A program made the translations under genes and the position numbers. 15,477 bases of DNA from CAZNFR01 sp964572225 (lineage in GTDB: Bacteria > Bacteroidota > Bacteroidia > Bacteroidales > GCA-2748055), in assembly GCA_964572225.1 (NCBI GenBank), contig CAZNFR010000083.1, positions 1-15,477 of the forward strand, in the 5' to 3' direction. Under the pieces are notes generated by a model. That model saw only the letters and a program-made list of their open reading frames with translations. It was not told where the DNA came from and ran no database searches. Below are positions 1-8,800 of the stretch, piece by piece. How positions within the stretch are numbered: position 1 is the first letter of the stretch; each line of letters starts with the position of its first letter.

Positions 1-33
1 ATGCAGGGGGATGCAGGGATGGGGGAAAATTCC

Positions 34-41
34 TATATTTG
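34..41 (+). promoter_or_regulatory. Possible Bacteroidota -7 promoter element
   Basis: TATATTTG matches the Bacteroidota -7 consensus TAnnTTTG exactly and lies 16 bp before the chosen ATG at 58. I see no TTTG-like -33 box at the expected distance, and the leader would be only about 10 nt. If real, it supports the start at 58 over an in-frame ATG at position 1. Confidence 0.25.
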
Positions 42-57
42 GGGAAAATCACCAAAC

Positions 58-1614
58 ATGAAAGAAAAACTAACTTTTATTATTCTCTCCGTATTTATTT
101 TAACCGCATGTTCTACAACAGAAGAGAAGTCTGCTTCACAGGATTCCTCAAACTACACTCTCAGTAAAGAGGCGTTGAAAGATAAGATCAAAGGTGCATG
201 GGCCGGACAAACCATTGGTGTAACCTATGGTGCCCCAACCGAATTTAAATTTAACGGAACCATGATTCAGGACTATACCCCCATTCCCTGGTATGAAGGA
301 GTGGTTGAATGGTGGTACGATAATGCTCCCGGATTATATGACGATATTTATATGGATCTGACTTTTGTAGACATTATCGAAAGACTGGGCATGGATGCAC
401 CGGCCGATTCTTTTGCCATGGCATTTGCTACAGCCTCCTATCCGTTATGGCATGCGAACCAGGCTGCAAGAGTGAACATTTTAAGAGGTATCATGCCCCC
501 GCAATCAGGTCACTGGAAAAACAACCCACACGCCGATTGTATTGATTACCAGATAGAAGCTGATTTCGCAGGGATCATGTCACCCGGTATGGTTAATACA
601 GCATCGGAAATTTCCGATAAGATTGGAAGGATCATGAATTTCGGAGACGGATTATATGGTGGGATCTACGTAGGAGCTATGTACTCCCTTGCATTTGTAA
701 GCGATGACATAGAATACATCGTTAAAGAGGCTTTGAAAACCATCCCGGAGCAGAGTGATTTTTATCTATGCATCAACGATGTTATTAACCACTATGAAAA
801 AGGCAACAACGACTGGAAATCGGCCTGGTTCCTGGTAGAAAGAAAGTGGAGCGAGGATATCGGCTGCCCTGACGGTGTGCATAAACCATTTAACATTGAT
901 GCCAAGGTAAATGCAGCTTATATCGTAATCGGTCTGCTATACGGACAGGGAGATTTTACCTCCACCATTGATATTTCTACTCGTTGCGGACAGGACTCCG
1001 ATTGTAATCCGGCATCTGCCGGAGGCATTCTTGGGACTGTTATGGGTTACGATAGCATTTCGGAGGTATGGAAAAATGAAATCCTCAGGGTAGAAAACCG
1101 TGACTTCCGGTTTACGAACATTTCACTCAATGATGTATATGAGCTAAGTTACACGCATGCATTGCAACAAATTGAAAAATACGGTGGACAAATTTTGGCT
1201 AATGAAGTAATAATTGATGTTCAGGTTCCTGAAACCGTAATCTATGAAAAAGCTTTTGAGGGTCTTTATCCTGTTAAACGCGAAGAAATGAGGAAGACCC
1301 TGAAAAAAGATAGTGAAATCTTGTTCTCTTTTACCGGAACCGGTGTGGTTTTGGGCGGATGGGTAAATGCTACCCGGTCAGACTATATTGCAGAGGTTCA
1401 GCTCATCCTGGATGGTGAGGAAGAAACTCTTTTAAGGTTGCCTGCCGATTTTCTGAAAAGATGGCCTGATTTCTACTGGAATTATGAACTGGAAAAGGGA
1501 GATCACAGGATCGAGCTCCGGCATTTAAATCCGGAGGAAGGGGCTTCCGTAGAAATTAGAAATCTGGTTATATACTCAGATGAGCAGCGGGAACCCTTAT
1601 TCATGACTCCCTGA
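58..1614 (+). CDS. Lipoprotein ADP-ribosylglycohydrolase (ARH/DraG fold) with C-terminal beta-sandwich
   Basis: Predicted exported lipoprotein of 518 residues that should hydrolyse an ADP-ribosyl or related glycosidic bond. I start it at the ATG at 58 because that gives a clean lipoprotein signal peptide: Lys-rich start, hydrophobic core and lipobox LTAC with the lipidated Cys at residue 18. An in-frame ATG at position 1 would bury this signal. The ARH fold is seen in KIKGAWAGQTIGVTYG (43-58), the acidic pair in YDDIYMDL (D95, D96) and GQDSDCN (311-317, D313 and D315). These match the family's TDD and GGDTDTN metal-binding motifs, but the usual Thr residues are replaced. After about residue 390 a beta-rich region (SFTGTGVVLGGW onward) resembles a galactose-binding-like accessory domain; this is inference. 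The substrate is unknown. The fold is near certain and activity likely, since the metal aspartates remain. The 3' end overlaps the convergent neighbour by 14 bp. Confidence 0.85.
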   Translation: MKEKLTFIILSVFILTACSTTEEKSASQDSSNYTLSKEALKDKIKGAWAGQTIGVTYGAPTEFKFNGTMIQDYTPIPWYEGVVEWWYDNAPGLYDDIYMDLTFVDIIERLGMDAPADSFAMAFATASYPLWHANQAARVNILRGIMPPQSGHWKNNPHADCIDYQIEADFAGIMSPGMVNTASEISDKIGRIMNFGDGLYGGIYVGAMYSLAFVSDDIEYIVKEALKTIPEQSDFYLCINDVINHYEKGNNDWKSAWFLVERKWSEDIGCPDGVHKPFNIDAKVNAAYIVIGLLYGQGDFTSTIDISTRCGQDSDCNPASAGGILGTVMGYDSISEVWKNEILRVENRDFRFTNISLNDVYELSYTHALQQIEKYGGQILANEVIIDVQVPETVIYEKAFEGLYPVKREEMRKTLKKDSEILFSFTGTGVVLGGWVNATRSDYIAEVQLILDGEEETLLRLPADFLKRWPDFYWNYELEKGDHRIELRHLNPEEGASVEIRNLVIYSDEQREPLFMTP

Positions 1615-2056
1615 TCACGGAACAATCCTCCAAAATTACACTAAGAAGCTTTCCCGAGTTTATACCGCGTATTTTTATCCTTTCTCCAATGTCAACTCTG
1701 GGAGGGTCGCCGGAAGGGACAGGACTTAAAATGCATAGGATATGTCCCTTCCCACCATCGGTTTGAAGCGTTACGTAAGCCTTGCCGGTTGATCCTAATC
1801 CGGTACCGGAAACCAATCCTTCAATCTCAAGTACCCTGCCCAGGTATTTTTGTTTAGCCTGGGTTTCATTCATTACATACTCCGTATACAACTGATTGGC
1901 GCTGAGAAGGTAATCAGGCTCCCGGAAGTTCATACCCCGATGGCCGAACCTGAAAAAATAAATACCCGCCAGAATGGTAACAAGGATAATACCCAATCCT
2001 ATATACAGGACCAGATTATTGCTGTTTTTTATTCTCCGTCTCATGGGAACTGTCAT
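1601..2056 (-). CDS. Membrane-anchored OB-fold protein (tRNA_anti-like family)
   Basis: A 151-residue protein with one N-terminal membrane helix and a soluble OB-fold. The start is placed at the ATG at 2056; a second ATG lies four codons later (2044), and an upstream in-frame ATG at 2116 would add 20 residues that look unrelated to the domain. After a basic stretch (MRRRIKNSNN) comes the hydrophobic segment LVLYIGLGIILVTILAGIYF. The rest has the pattern of tRNA_anti-like domains: an alpha-helical SANQLYTEY segment, KYLGRVLEIEGLVSG, YVTLQTDGGKGHILC, a GERIKIRG strand and a final VILEDCSVI. The family is common in Bacteroidota and has no firmly established role; nucleic-acid binding is suggested only by the fold. 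It is divergently oriented to the CDF gene and convergent with the lipoprotein gene, so it is probably transcribed alone. Confidence 0.75.
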   Translation of the reverse strand: MTVPMRRRIKNSNNLVLYIGLGIILVTILAGIYFFRFGHRGMNFREPDYLLSANQLYTEYVMNETQAKQKYLGRVLEIEGLVSGTGLGSTGKAYVTLQTDGGKGHILCILSPVPSGDPPRVDIGERIKIRGINSGKLLSVILEDCSVIRES

Positions 2057-2314
2057 TAGTTTAGGTCTTTCATAAAAGCAAGGGATTATCAATCCCGGGA
2101 ACCGGATAAATTGCAAATTGTTTGAACATGATTTTATTTACGTAACATACCTGACATCTGTGAATTCAGTTGATAATCAGTATTTAATGCTAGCACAAGA
2201 TACAAAAAATCGGTCATGAGAACAGGGGAACCCTTTAGTTTTAAAGATAATTTAGAAAAGATCTAACCGGAATCAATTCTATTCATTCTTATCTTTAATG
2301 TCACAATTATCACT

Positions 2315-3190
2315 ATGGAATCCAACAGGAACCAACTGGGTTACAGAGCAGGGATTGTATCCATCATCACCAATGCCGGATTATTTATTCTGAAATACTG
2401 GGCAGGGATCGTTTCTGGTTCTGTTGCCCTTATCGCAGATGCCTGGCATACCCTTTCCGATTCACTAAGTTCTCTGATCGTAATTATTGGCGTTAAATTA
2501 TCTTCAAGAAAGCCCGACCGTGAGCACCCATTCGGGCATGGTCGCTGGGAGGAGCTGGCTTCCATTTTTATTGCATTCCTATTGGTATTGATCGCCTATG
2601 ATTTCCTCAAAGAATCCATCACAAAATTTCGTTCCGGTGAAGAAGCGGAATTCGGGACTTTTGCTATCGTCGTTACGGTCATTTCCGTTCTATCCAAGGA
2701 AGCACTGGCACGTTACTCCTACGCAATCGCAAAACGAACGGGGAATTCTTCCCTCAGAGCTGATGGCTGGCACCACAGATCCGATGCACTATCCTCTCTG
2801 GTAGTACTGATAGGCATACTTTTAAAAGATTATTACTGGTGGATAGACAGCGTTCTGGGTTTCATTATCTCCCTGATGTTGTTTTATGCAGTATATGAAA
2901 TAATGAAAGAGGCAATTACTCGGATTCTTGGGGAAAAACCCAGTGATGAGCTGATTCGAAGGATACAGGAAATTATCCATGGATCCGGTTATGGCCAGCT
3001 TCACCCACATCATTTTCATATTCATAATTATGGCAGACATAAAGAGCTTACCTTTCACATTAAAGTAGATAAAAGCCTCAATATCGAGGAGGGTCACGCC
3101 ATTGCCACAATTATTGAAAAGACCATTTTCAGGGATCTCGATATTGTAACCACCATTCATATTGAACCTGCCGGGGTAGTACATAGCTGA
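2315..3190 (+). CDS. Cation diffusion facilitator (CDF) metal/H+ antiporter
   Basis: Inner-membrane exporter of divalent metal ions (Zn2+, Fe2+ or similar) in exchange for protons, 291 residues, the usual length. About six membrane helices fill residues 12-195 and a cytoplasmic metal-binding domain follows (205-291). The transport site is complete: H45 and D49 in DAWHTLSDS on helix 2, and H153 and D157 in GWHHRSD on helix 5. A two-His, two-Asp site is the arrangement linked to zinc preference in the family, whereas FieF-type proteins have Asp instead of the first His; the metal assignment is inference. The conserved HPFGHGRWE loop is at 71-79. The C-terminal domain is His-rich (LHPHHFHIHNYGRH, 229-242). 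The kefF-like gene starts 62 bp downstream on the same strand, so co-transcription is possible. The ATG at 2315 lies just before the first helix. Confidence 0.92.
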   Translation: MESNRNQLGYRAGIVSIITNAGLFILKYWAGIVSGSVALIADAWHTLSDSLSSLIVIIGVKLSSRKPDREHPFGHGRWEELASIFIAFLLVLIAYDFLKESITKFRSGEEAEFGTFAIVVTVISVLSKEALARYSYAIAKRTGNSSLRADGWHHRSDALSSLVVLIGILLKDYYWWIDSVLGFIISLMLFYAVYEIMKEAITRILGEKPSDELIRRIQEIIHGSGYGQLHPHHFHIHNYGRHKELTFHIKVDKSLNIEEGHAIATIIEKTIFRDLDIVTTIHIEPAGVVHS

Positions 3191-3252
3191 TCCGTGTGAC
3201 TGAAACCCAAACCTGTTCTAAACCATTAAGACTGTATTATTGTTTAGGATTT

Positions 3253-3882
3253 ATGAGTAATCACAAATCAGATAACCCTGTGCAGAAGGTTTTAGTGCTT
3301 TTCGCCCATCCAGCCTTACACAAATCCAGAACGAACAGGATCCTTTCAGAAAGGATCACCAATGTCGAGAATATTACCTTTCATAACCTTTATGAATCTT
3401 ATCCTGATTTTCATCTTGATGTTAAAAAGGAGCAGAACCTACTCCTGGAACACCAGATCATTGTCTGGCAGCACCCATTCTACTGGTACAGCGCTCCGGC
3501 CATGATCAAGGAATGGATCGACCTGGTTCTGGAGCATGGATTTGCGTATGGAAGAAAGGGCAAGGCCCTGCAGGGAAAATCGGTCTTTAATGCCTTGTCG
3601 ACCGGAGGAAGAAAAGAAGCCTATATGGAGGGTGGGTATAACCATTTTACCATTGATCAGTTCCTGGCTCCCTACAGACAAACCGCCCGATTATGCAACA
3701 TGCATTATTTGCCTCCCTTTGTGGTCCATGGAACTCATCTTTTAAAGGACGATGAAATAGAACAATATGCAGAGGATTATAAATCCATTCTGGTGTCTCT
3801 CACCCGGGGCATTTTTACCCCTTCAGATCTTGAAAAACTTGGGTATATGAATGAGATCCTTGAATTAAACAACAAAAAATAA
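3253..3882 (+). CDS. kefF: KefF-like flavodoxin-fold quinone oxidoreductase, regulatory subunit of KefC
   Basis: A 209-residue soluble FMN protein of the NAD(P)H:quinone oxidoreductase family that, by analogy with E. coli KefF, binds and activates the adjacent antiporter and may reduce quinone electrophiles. KVLVLFAHP (12-20) followed by SRTN is the flavin-phosphate segment. LYESYPDFHLDV (46-57), IVWQHPFYWYSAP (70-82), KEWIDLVLEHGFAYG (86-100) and STGGR (116-120) follow E. coli KefF block by block. About 20 extra residues at the C-terminus have no E. coli counterpart that I recall. I chose the ATG at 3253; a GTG at 3196 would add 19 residues that do not belong to the fold. The stop codon is 6 bp from the ATG of kefC, so the two are surely co-translated, and the pairing itself supports the assignment. 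Confidence 0.9.
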   Translation: MSNHKSDNPVQKVLVLFAHPALHKSRTNRILSERITNVENITFHNLYESYPDFHLDVKKEQNLLLEHQIIVWQHPFYWYSAPAMIKEWIDLVLEHGFAYGRKGKALQGKSVFNALSTGGRKEAYMEGGYNHFTIDQFLAPYRQTARLCNMHYLPPFVVHGTHLLKDDEIEQYAEDYKSILVSLTRGIFTPSDLEKLGYMNEILELNNKK

Positions 3883-3888
3883 TTCTGT

Positions 3889-5814
3889 ATGCATGGTGAA
3901 GGCTTTTTTATACAGGCTCTTATTTATCTGGCTGCAGCTGTAATATCCGTACCCCTTGCCAAAAGACTGGGGCTGGGCTCCGTACTCGGTTACCTTCTTG
4001 CCGGTATTATCATCGGTCCGTATTTATTGGGTCTGGTGGGGGAAGAGGGAACCGATGTGATGCATTTTGCCGAATTTGGAGTGGTAATGATGTTATTCCT
4101 TATCGGACTCGAACTCCGGCCTTCCCTGCTCTGGCAAATGAGGAGATCGATCTTTGGTCTCGGCGGACTCCAGGTGGTGGTCACAGCCATAGTTATCGGA
4201 GCCATTGCCCTTTTTTTCGAAATGAACCTATACCAGTCCCTCACCATTGGTCTTATCTTTGCCCTTTCATCCACCGCCATCGTTCTTCAGACACTAAATG
4301 AGAAGGGACTTATGAAGACTGAGGCAGGTCAAAGCAGTTTTTCGGTCCTTTTGTTCCAGGATATTGCCGTTATCCCCATACTCGCCATTTTACCCCTTAT
4401 GGCAGGGCAGGTGGATTTGGGGGTAGTCGTGCATAATGTACCCCATGGTTCTGAGAGTCATGGTGTTTCTGCCTTGCCCGGATGGCAGCAGCTTTTGATC
4501 ATATTGGGCCTTGTGAGTTTTATAATACTCACCGGCAGATTCCTTTCCCGGTACTTATTCCGTTTCATCGCAGGAACAGGTTTAAGGGAAATATTTACAG
4601 CCACGGCACTTCTCTTGGTAATTGCCATTGCCGTGGGTATGGAACAGGTAGGACTCTCCCCGGCCCTGGGTACCTTTATTGCCGGAGTGGTACTTGCCGA
4701 CAGTGAATACAGACATGAACTCGAATCGGATATTGAACCCTTTAAAGGTCTGCTCCTGGGGTTGTTTTTTATCGCCGTAGGAGCCAGCATAGATTTCCAG
4801 ATCCTGGGCAGTGAGCCGGGGACCATCGCCGGATTATTGGGTATTCTGATCCTGGTAAAATTCGTCATCCTTTATATCCTGTCGCGCGTTTTCCGGTTGA
4901 AGGGCGGACAGGAAATGTTGTTTACATTTTCCCTTGCGCAGGCCGGGGAATTTGCCTTTGTTCTCATCTCATTTTCCAGTCAGAACGCCATTCTGGATGA
5001 TCAGACCTCCGGGATCTTGCTGATCGTGGTAGCTCTTTCCATGCTTTTGACCCCCTTACTTCTGATCATCAATGAAAAACTGGTTCAGCCCCGTTTTGAA
5101 AGGTCTGAAAATGAGCAGGAAGCCGACGATATTGATGAAAGTGAGAACGAGGTTATCATTGCCGGTTATGGGCGTTTTGGGGTAGTCCTCGGAAGATTTC
5201 TAAAAGCCAACCGAATCCGGGCCACCATACTGGATAACAATCCGGTGAACATCGATATGCTTCGGAAATTTGGACATAAAGTTTTTTATGGGGATGCCAC
5301 AAGACCTGATCTGCTTGAAATTGCCGGGATTGAAAAAGCAAAAATACTGATTATTGCCCTCGGTGATCGCCAAAAAATTAATGATCTGACAAGCTATGTT
5401 CAAAAGAACTATCCACATGTTAAAATATATGCCAGGGCACTTCATGTAAGGCATGAATTTCAGTTGAAAGATGCAGGAGTTAGTGGTTTCCGAAGAGAAA
5501 GCTATGATTCGGCTTTGGAACTCGGAATCAAGGCTATTTGTGCGCTTGGGTTTAACCGGTTTCAGGCCAACCGGGCAGCCCGTTCCTTCCGCTACCATGA
5601 TGAGATCATTATGAACGAGATGTTTAAAATCTGGAAAAGCGAGGAAAGCCAGAAAAAATACATCAATGAGGCCCGGCGCTTTTCCGAGCAACTGGAAAGC
5701 ATATTGCTTGCCGAGCAGGAAAATGCCATTCACGAATCGGACCATGCCTGGGATGTGGACAGCCTGAGGGAAGAAGTCCGCGAGATTTATCTGGAACAAC
5801 AGAAAAAGAAATAA
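3889..5814 (+). CDS. kefC: KefC-like ligand-gated K+/H+ antiporter with RCK/KTN domain
   Basis: Inner-membrane CPA2-family potassium efflux protein of 641 residues (E. coli KefC is about 620). In E. coli it is held shut by glutathione and opened by glutathione adducts, and the resulting efflux acidifies and protects the cell. Residues 5-395 carry about 12-13 membrane helices, including FGVVMMLFLIGLEL (63-76), LLFQDIAVIP (154-163, D158) and the near-invariant Kef loop HELESDIEPFKGLLLGLFF (276-294). After an acidic linker the KTN nucleotide-binding domain begins with IIAGYGRFG (423-431), acidic D449 closing strand 2, and FYGDATRPDLL (466-476). Residues 585-640 form a charged, probably helical tail. 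Equivalents of E. coli R416, F441 and R516 are R436, F461 and R536, but the position of N551 is D571. It is the second half of a kefF-kefC unit. Confidence 0.95.
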   Translation: MHGEGFFIQALIYLAAAVISVPLAKRLGLGSVLGYLLAGIIIGPYLLGLVGEEGTDVMHFAEFGVVMMLFLIGLELRPSLLWQMRRSIFGLGGLQVVVTAIVIGAIALFFEMNLYQSLTIGLIFALSSTAIVLQTLNEKGLMKTEAGQSSFSVLLFQDIAVIPILAILPLMAGQVDLGVVVHNVPHGSESHGVSALPGWQQLLIILGLVSFIILTGRFLSRYLFRFIAGTGLREIFTATALLLVIAIAVGMEQVGLSPALGTFIAGVVLADSEYRHELESDIEPFKGLLLGLFFIAVGASIDFQILGSEPGTIAGLLGILILVKFVILYILSRVFRLKGGQEMLFTFSLAQAGEFAFVLISFSSQNAILDDQTSGILLIVVALSMLLTPLLLIINEKLVQPRFERSENEQEADDIDESENEVIIAGYGRFGVVLGRFLKANRIRATILDNNPVNIDMLRKFGHKVFYGDATRPDLLEIAGIEKAKILIIALGDRQKINDLTSYVQKNYPHVKIYARALHVRHEFQLKDAGVSGFRRESYDSALELGIKAICALGFNRFQANRAARSFRYHDEIIMNEMFKIWKSEESQKKYINEARRFSEQLESILLAEQENAIHESDHAWDVDSLREEVREIYLEQQKKK

Positions 5815-5819
5815 TTCTC

Positions 5820-8800
5820 CTATTCAATCACTATGCGCTCTGTTCTTCCTGATTTCCCACTGACCACTTTGAGAATATACATACCCTTCTTCCATTCGCG
5901 GGTATCCAGTATAACAGAACTATCGTTTATTTCCTTCCTATATATTATTTTGCCTGAAAGGTCAGTAATTTCAACCCTCAAATTCTCCTGCCCTTCAATT
6001 CGCAAATAATTTTCGGCGGGTATAGGATAGATTCGAATTCTTTCTGATGGCGTAGAATGGGTATTTGTCCCAAAGGAGAGGCTGAATGAATAATTCAAAC
6101 AATCTTCGTAAGCACTGCCATTGAGCGACAGATAATTTTTTAGGCCCGGGGATGGGTAGTCAAAACTTACTGAAGTTCCGTCATTGACATTCCAGGATGT
6201 AAGAGTGGTACCACTTTCGGAAAGAATGGATGCCTCAATTTGTGCATCAGGAGGATCAAGGCTGAAAACCAGAAATCCCTTACCGCTCTGATTTGAACTA
6301 ATAGCATAGATATCCTTTTCATCCACCATGTTTCCACCCTGTCGATAATCAAGATATCCAAGGGTTCCGATCCGGGTTTGGTTACCGGAAAGGTCTACTG
6401 CCTCCATGAGTACATTATTGGGCTCTTCATCGGTTCCGGGAGCCGCAGATAATTCCTCCAGGTTTATTTCATAACTACCGCAACTTCCCTGTATAGTAAC
6501 AAAAACAGAGTCCGGTAACATGCATTCAATAGTACCTTCAGCAGAGAGTCCGGGACCTATTATCAAATCGATTAGAAAGACATCATTTTGCTCCACATAA
6601 ATTTCAAGGTCGCTCAGGTTTTCTTCTCCCGCCGTAACGGTGAATTTTAGGGTAGAAGGTGTTTTGATTTCATAAAAGTAGGAGTCGAAAAAATCGATAA
6701 ATGAAGATTTATATCTTCTTCCGATTTGACCCTGGTAGGGTGAGCCAAGGGCCGCATTAACTTCTTTAAAATCATAATACTCCGTATCATGTTCAAAAGT
6801 AAAATACCCGGTCGGCTGGCAGGAGAGGGTATAACCACCACAGCCTTCCTCATTAATTACCTGAACAAGGTATTTATCCAGGGCAAAACAGGAAAGTGTA
6901 ATCTCAGCTTTATTATTATCTGCCCCGGCAGTACTTTGATAATCGAGGACAGAAATTCCGTCGTAAATAGCAAGACCAAGTACCTGTTGTTCATTCTCGG
7001 GTATGAGGGTTAATATGTACACTTCTTCCTCATTATCCGTCTGAAGGGAATAAAAGTCCTGATTATTTATTAATTCTTCATGACCGGGTACTAAAAAGCC
7101 GATTCTCCCTTCCTTTGTTTCATTGCTTCTCAGAGGAAGAGAACTACCCTTGACCTGATCGTATCCGTCATCATTTGAGAGTGTAGGAGTAAATGTAAGG
7201 TCCATCTCATAGGAAGGGCAGCTTCCTTCTTTCAAACTGACCCTAAGGTAGAGACTGTCAAAGCTGGTACATTCCAGATCCAGATACTTTGATTCATCGG
7301 AAGGAACTGTAACCCCGCCGATGGTTGTAAACAAACTCCCTCCTTTATAAAGGGAAAAATCAAATTCGATCACGTCAGAGCTTTCACCATCCACATCGGC
7401 AAGTAGTTCTATGCTTCCTGAGAAAGGGCCTTTTAAAAGATAAAAATCCGTATCATCTTCAAATCCGTATTCTTCATCTTCGATATACCCTAGCTGACCT
7501 TGTTTTACAAGGTTTGTTTGGGAACCAAGGTTTATGATCTCCGCCTGTGTATACTCATCGTTGGGCTCATTATCGTTGGCATAAGGCTTTTGGGCAAGAG
7601 TTGCTTCAATGGAATAGAATCCGCATCCGGTTGCATTCAGGACTTCCAAGTATACAGTATCATTTGCTTCGAGACAAGTAAGTTCTCTTTCAAAATCTTC
7701 CTCACTCAATATTTCAGAAAATATTTTTTGCTGGTCCTTATTGTAAATTGAGAGGTTAGCAGTGGAGATACCCGCCGGGTTTAGTCCGCCAAGGGTGATA
7801 AACGCATCAGACCGTGCATTTGTCTGTATTATATAGAAATCATTGTTATCCCTCGTTGTAGCCGGATAAAAAGAATAGTCGATAAACCCTAAAGCTCCTG
7901 TTCTTTTCTGGTTTGATGTCAGCAGGTCGGCCCCTGCAAATCCGCTGTTGTTCGGCTCAGTATCTACTTCACCCGATACAGGAGGATTTTGAGTATAGGC
8001 ATCAATGGAATAATAACCACATCCGCCCGTGTGGAGAACCTTAATAAAGATAGTGTCTTCCTGAGCACATTTTAAATGCCATATTTTGGATAAAGAATCT
8101 GAAACCGACGAAAGGGGCAGCTTGTTGCTGTTCCGGGTGTAGGCTTCTACCAAATAATTAAGATTGCTACCGTAACCCGGGGTTATGATGAAACTGGTAA
8201 TTACGGAAGGTTCATTAAGATGAAAGAAAAACCAATCTGCCTTATCCTGAACAACCGCATTTTCAGCCATGGTATACCCCCCGAGGTGGGCAAGGGTTGT
8301 ATTGCTGAATTGCCCTTCGGTAACATTTAATGAATGAGCTGAGTTTATATCGTCATTTTGCTCATTTTCGGTGAGTGTATCTGCGGTTTCGTACAATAAC
8401 CTGAATTTATACCCTCCACAGGGTCCGTAGAGGCTGGAACTCAGTCTGACCATGAAGGTATCTGCTCCAATACAATATTGGTTTCCTGATCCGGGGACCG
8501 TGGATACACCGTCTTCAAAATAAAGGAACAATTGAGGAATCAATCCTGAATCAGTTACCATTGTTAGCCTTCCCGGCTTTTCTGTGATAAAAAGAAACCA
8601 GTCATTAACATCCCGGTTTACCTCTGAGATATTTCCATTGAAATACCGTATGTTACCTCTTACAGTCAGGGAATCAGTTAAAATTCCTAAGGATTGCGGA
8701 CTGGAGGCAAAATCATTGGATGGACTGTCCATGGGTACTTCATCCGGCAGTAGTTCTATGGTTAAGGTATACTCAGCACTATTATCGGAATAGATCCAAT

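Noticed and set aside
1..57. Extended N-terminus of the lipoprotein from the ATG at position 1
   Set aside because: It would place 19 polar residues before the lipoprotein signal peptide, and the stretch contains ATGCAGGG repeats and a promoter-like box rather than coding character.
3196..3252. GTG start for the kefF-like gene at 3196
   Set aside because: The extra 19 residues precede the flavodoxin fold, have no counterpart in KefF, and the ATG at 3253 is the natural start.
4458..4868. Open frame of 136 codons on the minus strand inside kefC
   Set aside because: Antisense to the conserved Kef membrane domain and rich in Pro, Ser and Lys as expected for an antisense reading of hydrophobic codons.
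5200..5799. Long open frame of 199 codons on the minus strand inside kefC
   Set aside because: It is fully antisense to a strongly conserved KTN domain, and its product shows no domain or signal; it is a shadow of the real gene.
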